A DNA stretch of 64,000 bases, taken from NCBI GenBank assembly GCA_964425195.1, contig CAYRLG010000007.1, positions 78,288-142,287 of the forward strand, in the 5' to 3' direction. Shown piece after piece: positions 34,106-43,106 of the stretch. The DNA is from Desulfamplus sp964425195. GTDB taxonomy: Bacteria > Desulfobacterota > Desulfobacteria > Desulfobacterales > Desulfobacteraceae. Within the stretch, counting starts at the first letter, position 1, and the number at the start of each line of letters is the position of its first letter. Position numbers and translations under genes: made by a program. The notes beneath the pieces are model-generated. The model saw only the letters and a program-made list of their open reading frames with translations, did no database searches and was not told the origin of the DNA.

Positions 34106-35397
34106 TATAATCTCCAAAAAGAGAGATCCGATTTTTGAGCTATTTCTTCAGGCTTTAGAATGGACTTAACATCAACAATAGTGCCGTTTGGCGCAAGCAT
34201 TTTAATAAAATCATTTGTTGTAACCTTTTTGTAAGCTGCATGAGAAACTGCAAGAATAATAGCATCTAAATTTTTCAACTCATTCCAAGAATAGAGTTTT
34301 ATATCATAATATTTGAGTGCTTCAGAAGGTTCTGCCATTGGATCATGAACCATTACATCAACACCGTACTCTTTTAGTTCTGTAACAATATCAACAACTC
34401 TTGTGTTGCGAAGATCAGGGCAATCCTCTTTAAATGTGAGACCTAAAACTGCAACTTTTGAGTTTTTGATTGATTTACCGGCATTACTCATCATCTTAAT
34501 GCACTTTTGAGCAACAAAATTGCCCATATTATCGTTAATTTTTCTACCTGCCAAGATAACCTCTGGGTGATAACCTTCAGATTGTGCTTTAAAGGTAAGA
34601 TAATATGGATCAACTCCAATACAGTGCCCGCCAACAAGTCCGGGGAAGAATTTAAGAAAATTCCACTTTGAGCCAGCAGCTTCAAGCACATTTTTTGTAT
34701 CAATGCCAAGCCTATCAAATATCAAAGCAAGCTCATTCATTAAAGCAATGTTAAGGTCTCTTTGTGTGTTCTCAATTACCTTTGCAGCTTCTGCCTCTTT
34801 TATGGTGTGAGTACGATGAACTCCGGCTGTAACAATAGAGCTGTAAAGTTCAGCTACCTTCTCAAGGGTCTCAGGAGTATCTCCCGAGACAACTTTTACT
34901 ATTTTTGTTAAAGTGTGCTCTTTATCTCCAGGGTTTATTCTCTCTGGAGAGTAGCCAACATTAAAATCTACTTTCCATTTTAATCCAGACTCTCTTTCAA
35001 GAATGGGAACACAAATATCTTCTGTTACTCCTGGATAGACTGTAGATTCAAATATAACAATGCACCCTCTCTTCATATATTTACCAGCTGTTGCAGAAGA
35101 GCTTTCAACAGGAAAGAGATCAGGTCTTCTGGCTTTATCAATAGGGGTCGGTACAGCAACAATGATATAATCTGCCTGCTTTAACATTGTTTGATCTACT
35201 GTGGGAGTGAACTTCGCAGCCCGTTTGAACTCCTCTTTTGAGACCTCTCCTGTGGGGTCTTCCATCTTTTTACAGTTTTCAATTATACTTGATTTTAGAT
35301 CAAACCCAATAGTGTCATACTTTTCACCAAAGTGAACAGCAAGGGGGAGCCCGACATATCCAAGTCCAATTACAGCAATTTTAGAGTTTTTATTCAT
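34105..35397 (-). CDS. tviB: UDP-N-acetyl-sugar 6-dehydrogenase (TviB/WbpO type)
   Basis: This is a 430-residue nucleotide-sugar dehydrogenase with the N-terminal NAD fold VIGLGYVGLPLAVHF, the catalytic Cys region FFPGLVGGHCIGVDPYYLT (near residue 260) and the C-terminal domain VAVLGLTFKEDCPDLRNT. It oxidises a UDP-HexNAc to the uronate. With the overlapping epimerase gene it forms the TviB-TviC pair. No glycosyltransferase is within the window. Confidence 0.88.
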   Translation of the reverse strand: MNKNSKIAVIGLGYVGLPLAVHFGEKYDTIGFDLKSSIIENCKKMEDPTGEVSKEEFKRAAKFTPTVDQTMLKQADYIIVAVPTPIDKARRPDLFPVESSSATAGKYMKRGCIVIFESTVYPGVTEDICVPILERESGLKWKVDFNVGYSPERINPGDKEHTLTKIVKVVSGDTPETLEKVAELYSSIVTAGVHRTHTIKEAEAAKVIENTQRDLNIALMNELALIFDRLGIDTKNVLEAAGSKWNFLKFFPGLVGGHCIGVDPYYLTFKAQSEGYHPEVILAGRKINDNMGNFVAQKCIKMMSNAGKSIKNSKVAVLGLTFKEDCPDLRNTRVVDIVTELKEYGVDVMVHDPMAEPSEALKYYDIKLYSWNELKNLDAIILAVSHAAYKKVTTNDFIKMLAPNGTIVDVKSILKPEEIAQKSDLSFWRL

Positions 35398-35519
35398 TAT
35401 ACTAAGTTTCCTGATTTTTTTAGTTAGATTTAAGATAGAAGATTTAAGGGGGATTAATTACCTTATGCTCCCCTCATATAATAATAAAATTAGTTATAAT
35501 CTGATTGTTGTAGTTATTG

Positions 35520-35987
35520 TTAATTCAGATCAAGCCAGTATTGAGCCCACTGACAACGCTCTTTGTATGGGTAATTCATAAGCTCTGTGGCAATAATTGA
35601 AAAATCTCTCTTTCTAACAACATAGTAGGAGACTTTTTCATAATCCAGAACTTTTTTTATACCTAATGTAACAAAAAGGGTTTCATATTTATCAACAACC
35701 CAACAGTTAACCGCACCCGAAACAATTAGGATATCTCCTTCTTTAACAACACTAAATAGATTTATCATAACAATTTTAAATGGATTGCCACTGAAATGAT
35801 CATCAGCGTCTGTTCTGGTTAATTCACACTTCATAAAGTTTTCATAACACATTCTTGTACGCTCATAGCTATCATCTTCAGAAGATGTAGCATAAGATAT
35901 AGCTTGAAAAGATAATAGCCTGAAACAACAGTATAGAGCTATTGCTATTTTAAAAAGAGATAATTTATTAATTTTTAGTTTTAGCAT
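35520..35987 (-). CDS. Hypothetical exported protein
   Basis: This 155-residue protein has a signal-peptide-like start (hydrophobic run from about residue 11, cleaved after SYA) and a mature part with four or five Cys and the segment GDILIVSGAVNCWVVDKYETLFVT. I do not recognise the family. No clear ribosome-binding site precedes the ATG. It follows the receiver-domain gene at 36049 by 62 bases on the same strand, so the two may be co-transcribed. Confidence 0.55.
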   Translation of the reverse strand: MLKLKINKLSLFKIAIALYCCFRLLSFQAISYATSSEDDSYERTRMCYENFMKCELTRTDADDHFSGNPFKIVMINLFSVVKEGDILIVSGAVNCWVVDKYETLFVTLGIKKVLDYEKVSYYVVRKRDFSIIATELMNYPYKERCQWAQYWLDLN

Positions 35988-36048
35988 CTGAAAAAAATAA
36001 GATTAAAGTTATAGGTTGCGACTGTATATAAATAGTTTTTAACAACAA

Positions 36049-36843
36049 TTATACTTTCTTATCAAGAACCTGTAAAATTGTTTTTGAAAGCTCACTTAGT
36101 ACTAAAGGTTTTATAATAACTCGACTGAAACCCGAAAAGAAATCTGTAAGCATAGCTGTGGTTTTCTCTTCTTGATAATCTGTACCTAAAATGATTGAGA
36201 CATCCGGAGATGTCTGAAGTATATTTTTTACAAGACTTGTACTGCTTATACCTTTATATGTGTTGCCATCAGCAATCACAAGGCTAAATTTATCAGGCTG
36301 ATTGTTAAATATATTAATAGCATCATGTGAGTTGGATGCAATAGTGACTGGGAATCCCAACTTTTTGACCAGCATTTGGATTAAGTCTCGTCTTTTTTGA
36401 TTGTCATCCACGATCATGATATGTTTTGCACCTTTATATGGAGGTTTGCTCTCTGGCTCTTCAATTATTTCTGGTTGTGGTTCCCTCCATTGATTTTCAG
36501 CAATTGGATGCACTAAATTTACATCAATTGCGAATAGCTTGGAAACTCTGAAAAGTGGATTTGCATCATCAGGAACCGTAATAATAAGTTTTTTTGCAGT
36601 TGCAAGGTATTGCCTAAGCCATACCCTATAATCAAGATCATCTCCTTTTAACAAAAGAACCCTTGTGCCAAGCTCCTCACTCTCCACTTGAATTGTGTGG
36701 TATATTTTAGGGATATCTGATTTTTGAGCATCACTCTCTTTATAATTTTCCGATATAAAATCGACAAGATAGTCTGAGGCAAATAGATTAATAGGCAGAT
36801 AGAGGATATAGAATAAAATTAGTATCTTTAAAACTTTTCTCAT
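36049..36843 (-). CDS. Receiver-domain protein with an N-terminal signal peptide
   Basis: This 264-residue protein starts at ATG 36843, which has GGAGG 7 bases before it. Residues 1-22 form a standard signal peptide ending LFA. Residues about 25-125 are an unassigned domain (VLLLKGDDLDYRVWLRQYLA, LIITVPDDANPLFRVSKLF). A Pro/Glu linker leads to a receiver domain at about 140-262 with the acidic pair in MIVDDN (Asp146/147), acceptor Asp192 in LVIADG and Lys245 in VIIKPL. Receiver domains are cytoplasmic, so a signal peptide here is odd: either the segment is an uncleaved anchor with an unusual topology, or the protein is exported. It is divergent from cheR. Confidence 0.75.
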   Translation of the reverse strand: MRKVLKILILFYILYLPINLFASDYLVDFISENYKESDAQKSDIPKIYHTIQVESEELGTRVLLLKGDDLDYRVWLRQYLATAKKLIITVPDDANPLFRVSKLFAIDVNLVHPIAENQWREPQPEIIEEPESKPPYKGAKHIMIVDDNQKRRDLIQMLVKKLGFPVTIASNSHDAINIFNNQPDKFSLVIADGNTYKGISSTSLVKNILQTSPDVSIILGTDYQEEKTTAMLTDFFSGFSRVIIKPLVLSELSKTILQVLDKKV

Positions 36844-37025
36844 CACAAACCTCCTTCTATTCAAAGGGTATTAAATATAAATGGCAATTACACTTAGCAA
36901 TTTTTTAAAGAATATCGACAATATTTAAATATAACTTAACATTGTGAATACTCATAATATATTAATTATCGCCCCCTATTTTTTAGTTTGATTTTATCTA
37001 TCCACTATAATAAAACCATAAACTC

Positions 37026-37826
37026 ATGGGAACAATAGATATTTCAAATAGGGAATTTAATAAGTTATCGCAACTGATCTATTCAGAATCAGGTATAAAT
37101 ATTCATGTCGGCAAGATGGAGCTTCTAAAATCTAAAATTGCCAAACGGATGAGAAGTACAAAAATATCTTCCTGTCAGGAATATCTTGATTACTTAATGA
37201 ACAATCAATCTGAAATTACGGAGTTTATAGATGCTGTAACGACAAACCACTCATTCTTCTTCAGAGAAAATAGAAGTATTGAAAGGATGATAGAGTCTCT
37301 CTATTATGAAAATCAAAAACATCCTAAAGTGTTTAAATTATGGTGTGCCGCATGTTCTACAGGTGATGAACCTTACTCTGTAGCTATTCAAATGCTCGAG
37401 AAGGGACTTGATTTCTCAATTCTTGCTACTGATATCTCGCATTCTGTTTTAAGTAATGCTATCAGAGGGGTCTATTCACAGGAGAGAGTTAGAAATGTTC
37501 CTAAATTGACTCTTCACAAATATTTCCAAAAGGGAATCGGAAAGAATATAGGTTATATAAGGGTCAAAAAAGAGGTAATGAAATATATTGATTTTAAAAA
37601 ATTCAATCTAATCACGGATCCTATTCCTGATGGAAAATTTGATGTTATACTCTGTCGCAATGTTATGATCTACTTTGATGCTCCAACAACTGAAAAAGTT
37701 ATAAATCGCCTTTATAATGCCCTTAAAATTGGAGGTTTTTTTATAATTGGTCAGGCAGAGAGCCTTATGAACCTCAGACACAGTTTTAAATCAGTAAAGA
37801 ACACCCCAAGCACTTTTGTTAAGTAA
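37026..37826 (+). CDS. cheR: CheR-type protein-glutamate methyltransferase
   Basis: This 266-residue protein has the N-terminal helical domain of CheR (about 8-75). The SAM-dependent methyltransferase fold follows with KLWCAACSTGDEPYSVAIQM, ILATDISHSVLSNAIRGVYS, FDVILCRNVMIYFDAPTTEK and the final GGFFIIGQAESL. It methylates chemoreceptor glutamates. No other chemotaxis gene is nearby. The ATG has no clear Shine-Dalgarno. The neighbouring divergent gene encodes an unusual receiver-domain protein. Confidence 0.88.
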   Translation: MGTIDISNREFNKLSQLIYSESGINIHVGKMELLKSKIAKRMRSTKISSCQEYLDYLMNNQSEITEFIDAVTTNHSFFFRENRSIERMIESLYYENQKHPKVFKLWCAACSTGDEPYSVAIQMLEKGLDFSILATDISHSVLSNAIRGVYSQERVRNVPKLTLHKYFQKGIGKNIGYIRVKKEVMKYIDFKKFNLITDPIPDGKFDVILCRNVMIYFDAPTTEKVINRLYNALKIGGFFIIGQAESLMNLRHSFKSVKNTPSTFVK

Positions 37827-37893
37827 AGAGTTTTATGGCTATGTTGAATGTATCGTAATAGTTTAAATAATAAGATAATTATCCAATACTGAG

Positions 37894-38748
37894 TTATCTT
37901 TTATGAGCCTGAGATTTAAATCTTCTTGTAATCATCTCGATAACCTCTTCAGCACTTGTCTCAATTGGTTTATTGCTAACATCTATCATTGAAAATCCAT
38001 GTGTAATGTAATATTTTCTTGCATCTGCCACCTCTTTTTCTATCTTATCTCGTGATGAATAGGCATATATATCTGATGTACCAAGAGTTTCTTGTCTCAA
38101 TTTTCTGTGAGACATCAACTGATCAACATTTATGTTTAATGCAATAACACGTCTTCTATCGATCTGTTTTAGCACTTCTGGCATAGGTACCCCAATTACA
38201 AGAGGGACATTTGCAGTTTTCCAGCCCATAATGGCAAGATACATTGCAAGAGGGGTCTTACCAGCTCTTGAGAGACCGACAAGAATAATTTCAGCCTGAA
38301 TAAGATTTTCAGGATTTACACCATCATCATGGGCAAGTGCAAATTCAATAGCAGATATTTGATCTAAATCCACATTCTGAATCTCCCTATAAAGACCTGG
38401 TTTTTCTATTGGTTCACTGTCAAGAAAGGTCTGAACCTTTGATAGCACAGGACCCATAAGGTCAATTGTTACGATATCTTGTTCAATCCCTTTTCGAGTT
38501 ATATATTGCCTTAAATTCCTATTAACAATGGTATGAACAATTAGACTCTCTGTGTCACGAGCTTTTTCAATAATATCATCTACTTGAAATTCTGAGCGTA
38601 TATGGGGTACTTTTACCACTGTGATGTCATGGTTTGGGAACTGTACCAAAGCACTTTGTACTAAATGAGAAGCATTAATTCCCTCACCACATGAGGCAAT
38701 ATATATCATGTGAAAATTTTCATTGACAATTTTTTCAGTAATATTCAT
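37894..38748 (-). CDS. ppsR: Pyruvate, water dikinase (PEP synthase) regulatory protein
   Basis: This 284-residue protein is of the DUF299 bifunctional kinase/pyrophosphorylase family. It carries the P-loop-like GLSRAGKTPLAMYLA (near residue 175), the ANVPLVIGVPMPEVL segment and RRRVIALNINVDQL. The N-terminal half has the family pattern with CGEGINASHLVQSALVQFP. It switches PEP synthase or PPDK on and off through a phosphothreonine. Its ribosome-binding site AAAGGACAA lies in one arm of an 11-bp inverted repeat that recurs, inverted, 109 bases upstream. Confidence 0.88.
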   Translation of the reverse strand: MNITEKIVNENFHMIYIASCGEGINASHLVQSALVQFPNHDITVVKVPHIRSEFQVDDIIEKARDTESLIVHTIVNRNLRQYITRKGIEQDIVTIDLMGPVLSKVQTFLDSEPIEKPGLYREIQNVDLDQISAIEFALAHDDGVNPENLIQAEIILVGLSRAGKTPLAMYLAIMGWKTANVPLVIGVPMPEVLKQIDRRRVIALNINVDQLMSHRKLRQETLGTSDIYAYSSRDKIEKEVADARKYYITHGFSMIDVSNKPIETSAEEVIEMITRRFKSQAHKR

Positions 38749-38910
38749 TCTTTTGTCCTTTAACTATTGAATAGTTTGTTCTTAAACCTAAATCTATTGT
38801 AGAACTTTTTATTTATATCAAATATAACTATTGTTCAATTTAAAAAACTATGATGTTCAATAAAAAAAGTTTGTTAAAGGACAGAGTTATCTTAATTTTA
38901 AGGAGAAGAG

Positions 38911-39435
38911 ATGAAAGTGCAATATCGTCCAATAGTTCCCAAAATAAAGTGGTTTAAAATCGTTGTTATTAAAATCATTTTTATTGTTTTGGGAAGAGCG
39001 TTTCAATCTGCATCTAAGCATGATGAACAGATAAGAAGAGAGATTTCATCATGGAAAGATGGCTTTACTTTGATTATGAAAGTTATGCCAGATGGTCCAT
39101 CTATGGGTCTTGAGAAAAAAGATAACATGCTTGAATTTAAAGGCGAAAAGCTCAGAATCGCCGAGCTTGAGATATATTTTAGAAATGTTGAGTCTGCCTT
39201 TATGATTATGACGCCTCAGATGGGTTCTCATCAGGCTTTTGCAGAGAGACGCATGAGCATCAAAGGTGATCTTGGCATTGCTACAGTATTTACCAGAACT
39301 TTAGTAATATTGATGTCAATACTCTATCCTGAACTTATCGTTAAAAGGCTTGTAAAAAGAGTTCCTCCTCTGACATTCAAAAGGCTTAAACTAAGAATAT
39401 GGCTTTACACTTTTGGAATACTGCTTGGGCGTTAG
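38911..39435 (+). CDS. Conserved hypothetical, possibly SCP2-like lipid-binding protein
   Basis: This 174-residue protein starts with AAGGAGAAGAG before its ATG, so translation is well supported. The middle (DGFTLIMKVMPDGPSMGLEKKD, then FKGEKLRIAELEIYFRNVES) and the repeat of FKG...IKGDLGIA resemble SCP2-type folds, which bind lipids. I cannot confirm this by eye. The C-terminus is basic and hydrophobic (PELIVKRLVKRVPP). It is 170 bp upstream of the iron alcohol dehydrogenase and aldehyde oxidoreductase genes on the same strand. Confidence 0.55.
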   Translation: MKVQYRPIVPKIKWFKIVVIKIIFIVLGRAFQSASKHDEQIRREISSWKDGFTLIMKVMPDGPSMGLEKKDNMLEFKGEKLRIAELEIYFRNVESAFMIMTPQMGSHQAFAERRMSIKGDLGIATVFTRTLVILMSILYPELIVKRLVKRVPPLTFKRLKLRIWLYTFGILLGR

Positions 39436-39605
39436 ATAACTCAAGTTTAATATGCTAAAGCAAACTTATACTTTAAACGGTCACAAATTTAGCTTTTAAT
39501 ATGCAAAACTCAAGTTATGACCGAGATCAGTATATATCCCAAACCTGAAAGTGTGGATTTTACGAGCTAAATCTAAAGATTATAAATATATAAAGGAGTT
39601 TAAAT

Positions 39606-40790
39606 ATGTTACCAGCATACTATGAGTTTCATAATCCAGTTAAAATAATATCAGGAAACAAAGCACTTGATAATCTTCCATCAGAACTTGAAATACTTGG
39701 TGCAAAACGCCCAATGGTAATTACAGATAGAGGGGTAAGTGGTGCTGGTCTTGTAAAGATTTTTATCGATAGTTTTGCAAGTTCAGGAATGACAATAGGG
39801 GCTATATTTGATAATGTTCCTCCAGACTCTTCAAGTGAAGTGGTAGAGAGAATAACATCAATATTTAGAAAAAACAGGTGTGACTCTCTTGTTGCTTTAG
39901 GGGGCGGCTCTGTGATTGATACTGCAAAAGGAGTTAATATTTTAGTTACAGAAAACTCAAACGATCTGCTTCAATTTTCAGGTGCAGAGATGTTAAAAAA
40001 GCCAATGAAGCCCCTTGTTGTTATACCTACAACATCAGGAACTGGTTCAGAAGTGACTGTTGTGGCTGTAATATCTGATGTTAAAAGAAATCTTAAAATG
40101 GCTTTTACCTCAACCTATCTACTTCCAAATATCGCTCTTCTTGATCCAAGAATGACCTTGACTCTTCCTCCAAAAATGACTGCTGCAACTGCAATGGACG
40201 CAATGTCTCATGCTGTTGAGGCTTACATAAATCTTCAGAAAAATCCAATGAGTGACGCATACTCTGTTGCTGCAATTGAGATGATTAGAAAAAATATTCT
40301 TAAAGCTGTAACTGACGGAAACAACGCCCAAGTCCGGCTTGCAATGGCAAATGCCTCAACAATGGCTGGAATTGCATTTTCAAACTCAATGGTCGGCGTT
40401 GTCCACTCTTTGGGTCATGCAGCAGGAGGAATCTGCCATATTCCTCATGGTGTTGCTATGAACATTTTTCTGCCGTTTGGATTGGAGTATAACCTACCCA
40501 AATGCCGTGAAAATATTGCAAAACTTCTCCTTCCGATTGCAGGTAGTGATATTTACGCAAGAACTCCTGAACCACGAAGAGCAGAACAGACTATCCATTA
40601 CATAACAGAGCTTAGAAAAGCTCTAAATGATCTGTGCGGTCTTCCAATTAACCTAAAGCAGGCTGGCGTGACTAAAGATAAATTACCTGAAATAGCCCAA
40701 GCTGCCATAAACGATCCAAGTTTAATTATGAATCCAAGAGAGATGGATGCCAATGATGCTCTTGCTATTTTGAAAAAGGCATTTGAATAA
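39606..40790 (+). CDS. Iron-containing alcohol dehydrogenase
   Basis: This 394-residue group III alcohol dehydrogenase has the NAD-binding GGGSVIDTAKGVNIL (near residues 98-112), PTTSGTGSEVT, DAMSHAVEAYI and HSLGHAAGGICHIPHGVAMN, whose Asp and His residues bind the metal. It oxidises an alcohol or reduces an aldehyde with NAD(P). AAAGGAG precedes the ATG. The aldehyde ferredoxin oxidoreductase gene follows 58 bp later, so the pair could take alcohols to acids. Confidence 0.92.
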   Translation: MLPAYYEFHNPVKIISGNKALDNLPSELEILGAKRPMVITDRGVSGAGLVKIFIDSFASSGMTIGAIFDNVPPDSSSEVVERITSIFRKNRCDSLVALGGGSVIDTAKGVNILVTENSNDLLQFSGAEMLKKPMKPLVVIPTTSGTGSEVTVVAVISDVKRNLKMAFTSTYLLPNIALLDPRMTLTLPPKMTAATAMDAMSHAVEAYINLQKNPMSDAYSVAAIEMIRKNILKAVTDGNNAQVRLAMANASTMAGIAFSNSMVGVVHSLGHAAGGICHIPHGVAMNIFLPFGLEYNLPKCRENIAKLLLPIAGSDIYARTPEPRRAEQTIHYITELRKALNDLCGLPINLKQAGVTKDKLPEIAQAAINDPSLIMNPREMDANDALAILKKAFE

Positions 40791-40848
40791 GCTGCTTGAT
40801 AGGCAAAATAAGCAAAATCTAAATTATATTTAAATTTAAGGCGGCAAT

Positions 40849-42774
40849 ATGGAAGAGATAAAAGGGTATTCCAATAAAATTCTTGAGATAAATCTAACAG
40901 ATAGATCGTGGTCTGTATCTGAAGCATCAATAAAAGATAGAGAGATGTATATCGGCGGCAAAGGTTTAGGCATGAAACTTCTGTATGATCGATTAAAACC
41001 AGGAGTTGATCCGTTTGGAGAAGATAATATTTTGATTATTATGCCGGGTGTTGTAACTGGAACAGGTGCACCATGTTCAGGCAGATTTGAAGCTCTATCA
41101 AAATCTCCTCTGACTGGAATAGTTGCAACTGCATCTTGCGGGGGACCTTTTGGGATTCAACTTAAAACAGCAGGATATGGCGGTCTTGTGGTTCGTGGAA
41201 AATCAACTGATAAATGTGTTGTCTGGTTTGACCAGCAAAGTGTTGAGTTTAGAGATGCCTCTAATCTATGGGGACTTGATACTATAGAGACGCAAAAACA
41301 GGTGGTTGCAAAATCATCATCTGCTCAAAAAGAGGCTGCAATTGTAATCGGTCCCGCTGGAGAAAATTTAGTTCGGTTTGCAAATATTGCATCTGGACAC
41401 CGATTTCTTGGCAGAGGCGGGCTTGGTGCTGTTATGGGGTCAAAAAATCTCAAAGCAATTGTGGCAAAAGGGGGTTATTACAAAATAGTTCCAGCAGAGC
41501 CGGAAAGATTTGAGCGGGTAAAGAGAAAGGCAAATCAGTTCATAAAACAGGAAGCTGTAACAGTCTCTATGGGAAAATTTGGAACAGCAACTAATGTTAA
41601 ATTTGTGAACAAGGCAAAGATGCTGCCTGTTTGGAATTACTCATTCGGTGGGCATGATCAGGCGTTCAGAATTTCAGGGGAAATGATTAAAGAGAAACAC
41701 GACACAAAGATTAACACATGCAAACCATGCTCAATCATGTGCGGACACAAAGGCATATTTAACGGAAAAGATGCTCCAGTGCCTGAATATGAGACACTTA
41801 CCCTTCTTGGTTCAAATCTTGGTATTTTTGATAGAGATGCTATCGCAAGATTTAACGATATCTGTAACAGAGCTGGAATGGATACCATCTCAGCAGGCGG
41901 AACACTCGGCTGGGTTATGGAGGCATTGGAAAAGGGTTTTATTCCTGATAATACTTTCAATAATGACTGCAATCAAGACGGCAACTCTGACCAATCAGCC
42001 ACAAATTCTCTGATATTCGGCTCGCCTGATGGAATTGCCGAGGCTTTGGAGAGCATTGCAAAGGCAGAGGGTTTTGGAAAAGAGATGGGGCTTGGCTCAA
42101 GAGCATTGTCTCAAAAATATGGGGGGCAAGATTTTGCCATTCAAGTAAAAGGTCTTGAAATGGCAGGATACGACCCAAGAGGCTCTTATGGTTTAGGTCT
42201 TGCATATTCAGTGGCAAACAGAGGGGCGTGTCATCTATCGGCATCTCTTATGGCTTTTGAGGTGTTTTTAGGTCTTCTAAAACCAGATACTGCACGGGCA
42301 AAACCTCAATTTGTAAAGTTTGTTGAAGATTTAACATGCAGTGTAAACGCCCTTCAAACCTGCCATTTTACCATGTATGCCTACACTCTTGAGCCTATGT
42401 TGACAAAATACACTCCAAAGTTTGTATTGAAAAATTTGATGCTTTGGCTTCCAGAAGTTGCCTTAGCTCTTTTAGATTTTTCTATCTATCCAGCTCTATT
42501 CTCTTCAATTACTGGAATCAAGATGTCATCAAGGCAGTTTCTCAAAGCAGGAGAGCGTATCCACATACTTGAAAGATATATGAACACCCGGGAAGGAATA
42601 ACAAGCAAAGATGATGCCCTGCCAGATAGAATGATTAAGGAGACAATTACAGGAGATGAAAAAAGAAGGATTGTTCCATTAAAAGAGATGCTTGAAAAGT
42701 ATTACAAATTAAGGGGTTATAACTTAGATGGCATTCCAGTTCCAAAACTGCTTAAAAGATTACAAATAGTATAA
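40849..42774 (+). CDS. aor: Aldehyde ferredoxin oxidoreductase
   Basis: This 641-residue enzyme is close to the usual family length of about 600. The N-terminal domain has ILEINLTDRSWSV, YIGGKGLGMKLL and APCSGRFEALSKSPLTG typical of the bis-tungstopterin domain, with ASCGGPFGIQLKTAGYGGLV. The cluster motif CKPCSIMCGHKG is near residue 285, and MAGYDPRGSYGLGLAYSVAN is the second pterin-binding region. It oxidises aldehydes to acids with ferredoxin as acceptor, using tungsten or molybdenum. It forms a likely operon with the Fe-alcohol dehydrogenase. Confidence 0.92.
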   Translation: MEEIKGYSNKILEINLTDRSWSVSEASIKDREMYIGGKGLGMKLLYDRLKPGVDPFGEDNILIIMPGVVTGTGAPCSGRFEALSKSPLTGIVATASCGGPFGIQLKTAGYGGLVVRGKSTDKCVVWFDQQSVEFRDASNLWGLDTIETQKQVVAKSSSAQKEAAIVIGPAGENLVRFANIASGHRFLGRGGLGAVMGSKNLKAIVAKGGYYKIVPAEPERFERVKRKANQFIKQEAVTVSMGKFGTATNVKFVNKAKMLPVWNYSFGGHDQAFRISGEMIKEKHDTKINTCKPCSIMCGHKGIFNGKDAPVPEYETLTLLGSNLGIFDRDAIARFNDICNRAGMDTISAGGTLGWVMEALEKGFIPDNTFNNDCNQDGNSDQSATNSLIFGSPDGIAEALESIAKAEGFGKEMGLGSRALSQKYGGQDFAIQVKGLEMAGYDPRGSYGLGLAYSVANRGACHLSASLMAFEVFLGLLKPDTARAKPQFVKFVEDLTCSVNALQTCHFTMYAYTLEPMLTKYTPKFVLKNLMLWLPEVALALLDFSIYPALFSSITGIKMSSRQFLKAGERIHILERYMNTREGITSKDDALPDRMIKETITGDEKRRIVPLKEMLEKYYKLRGYNLDGIPVPKLLKRLQIV

Positions 42775-43106
42775 GCCAGAACGACTCATTATTTGCATTA
42801 CCGCATTTTAATAACTTTACAAATTAAAAGACACTACAGAAAATTTTTCAGAAACCGCTACTTAGTGCTTATAGTAGGTCGGCACAGAGTCAGATTCAGA
42901 GCGGTTTATGATAATAAATTGCTTGACACACTTATAAAGCTACTCTATGAAACAGTGCAGCTTTTTATAGTAACTAAATTACAAATTATATTGGTTAAAC
43001 TACTATAAAATACTAAATAATCAGGGTGGTTAAAGTTTCTTTAATCACCTATTTTAAATTTTATCTGTCTGTTATCTGAATACCATTAAATTTAAAGGGA
43101 GAAATT
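42775..43106 (+). promoter_or_regulatory. Upstream region of livKHM with promoter and hairpins
   Basis: This 332-base gap has no convincing gene. It holds a sigma-70-like promoter (TTGACA 42923-42928, 17 bases, TATGAA 42946-42951), then a 10-bp inverted repeat (TTTTATAGTA 42963-42972, TACTATAAAA 43001-43010). An 11-bp hairpin at 43025-43049 (GGTGGTTAAAG/CTTTAATCACC) is followed by TATTTTAAATTTTAT. A structured 8-bp-arm repeat (AAACCGCT 42852, AGCGGTTT 42900) lies upstream of the promoter. The layout resembles a transcription leader, but proof is lacking. Confidence 0.45.

Noticed and set aside
42793..43008. A 71-codon open frame before livK
   Set aside because: It has no ribosome-binding site, is rich in basic and AT-driven codons, and overlaps a promoter-like sequence and inverted repeats. 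It is unlikely to be a gene as a whole, although its end is discussed as a possible leader peptide.
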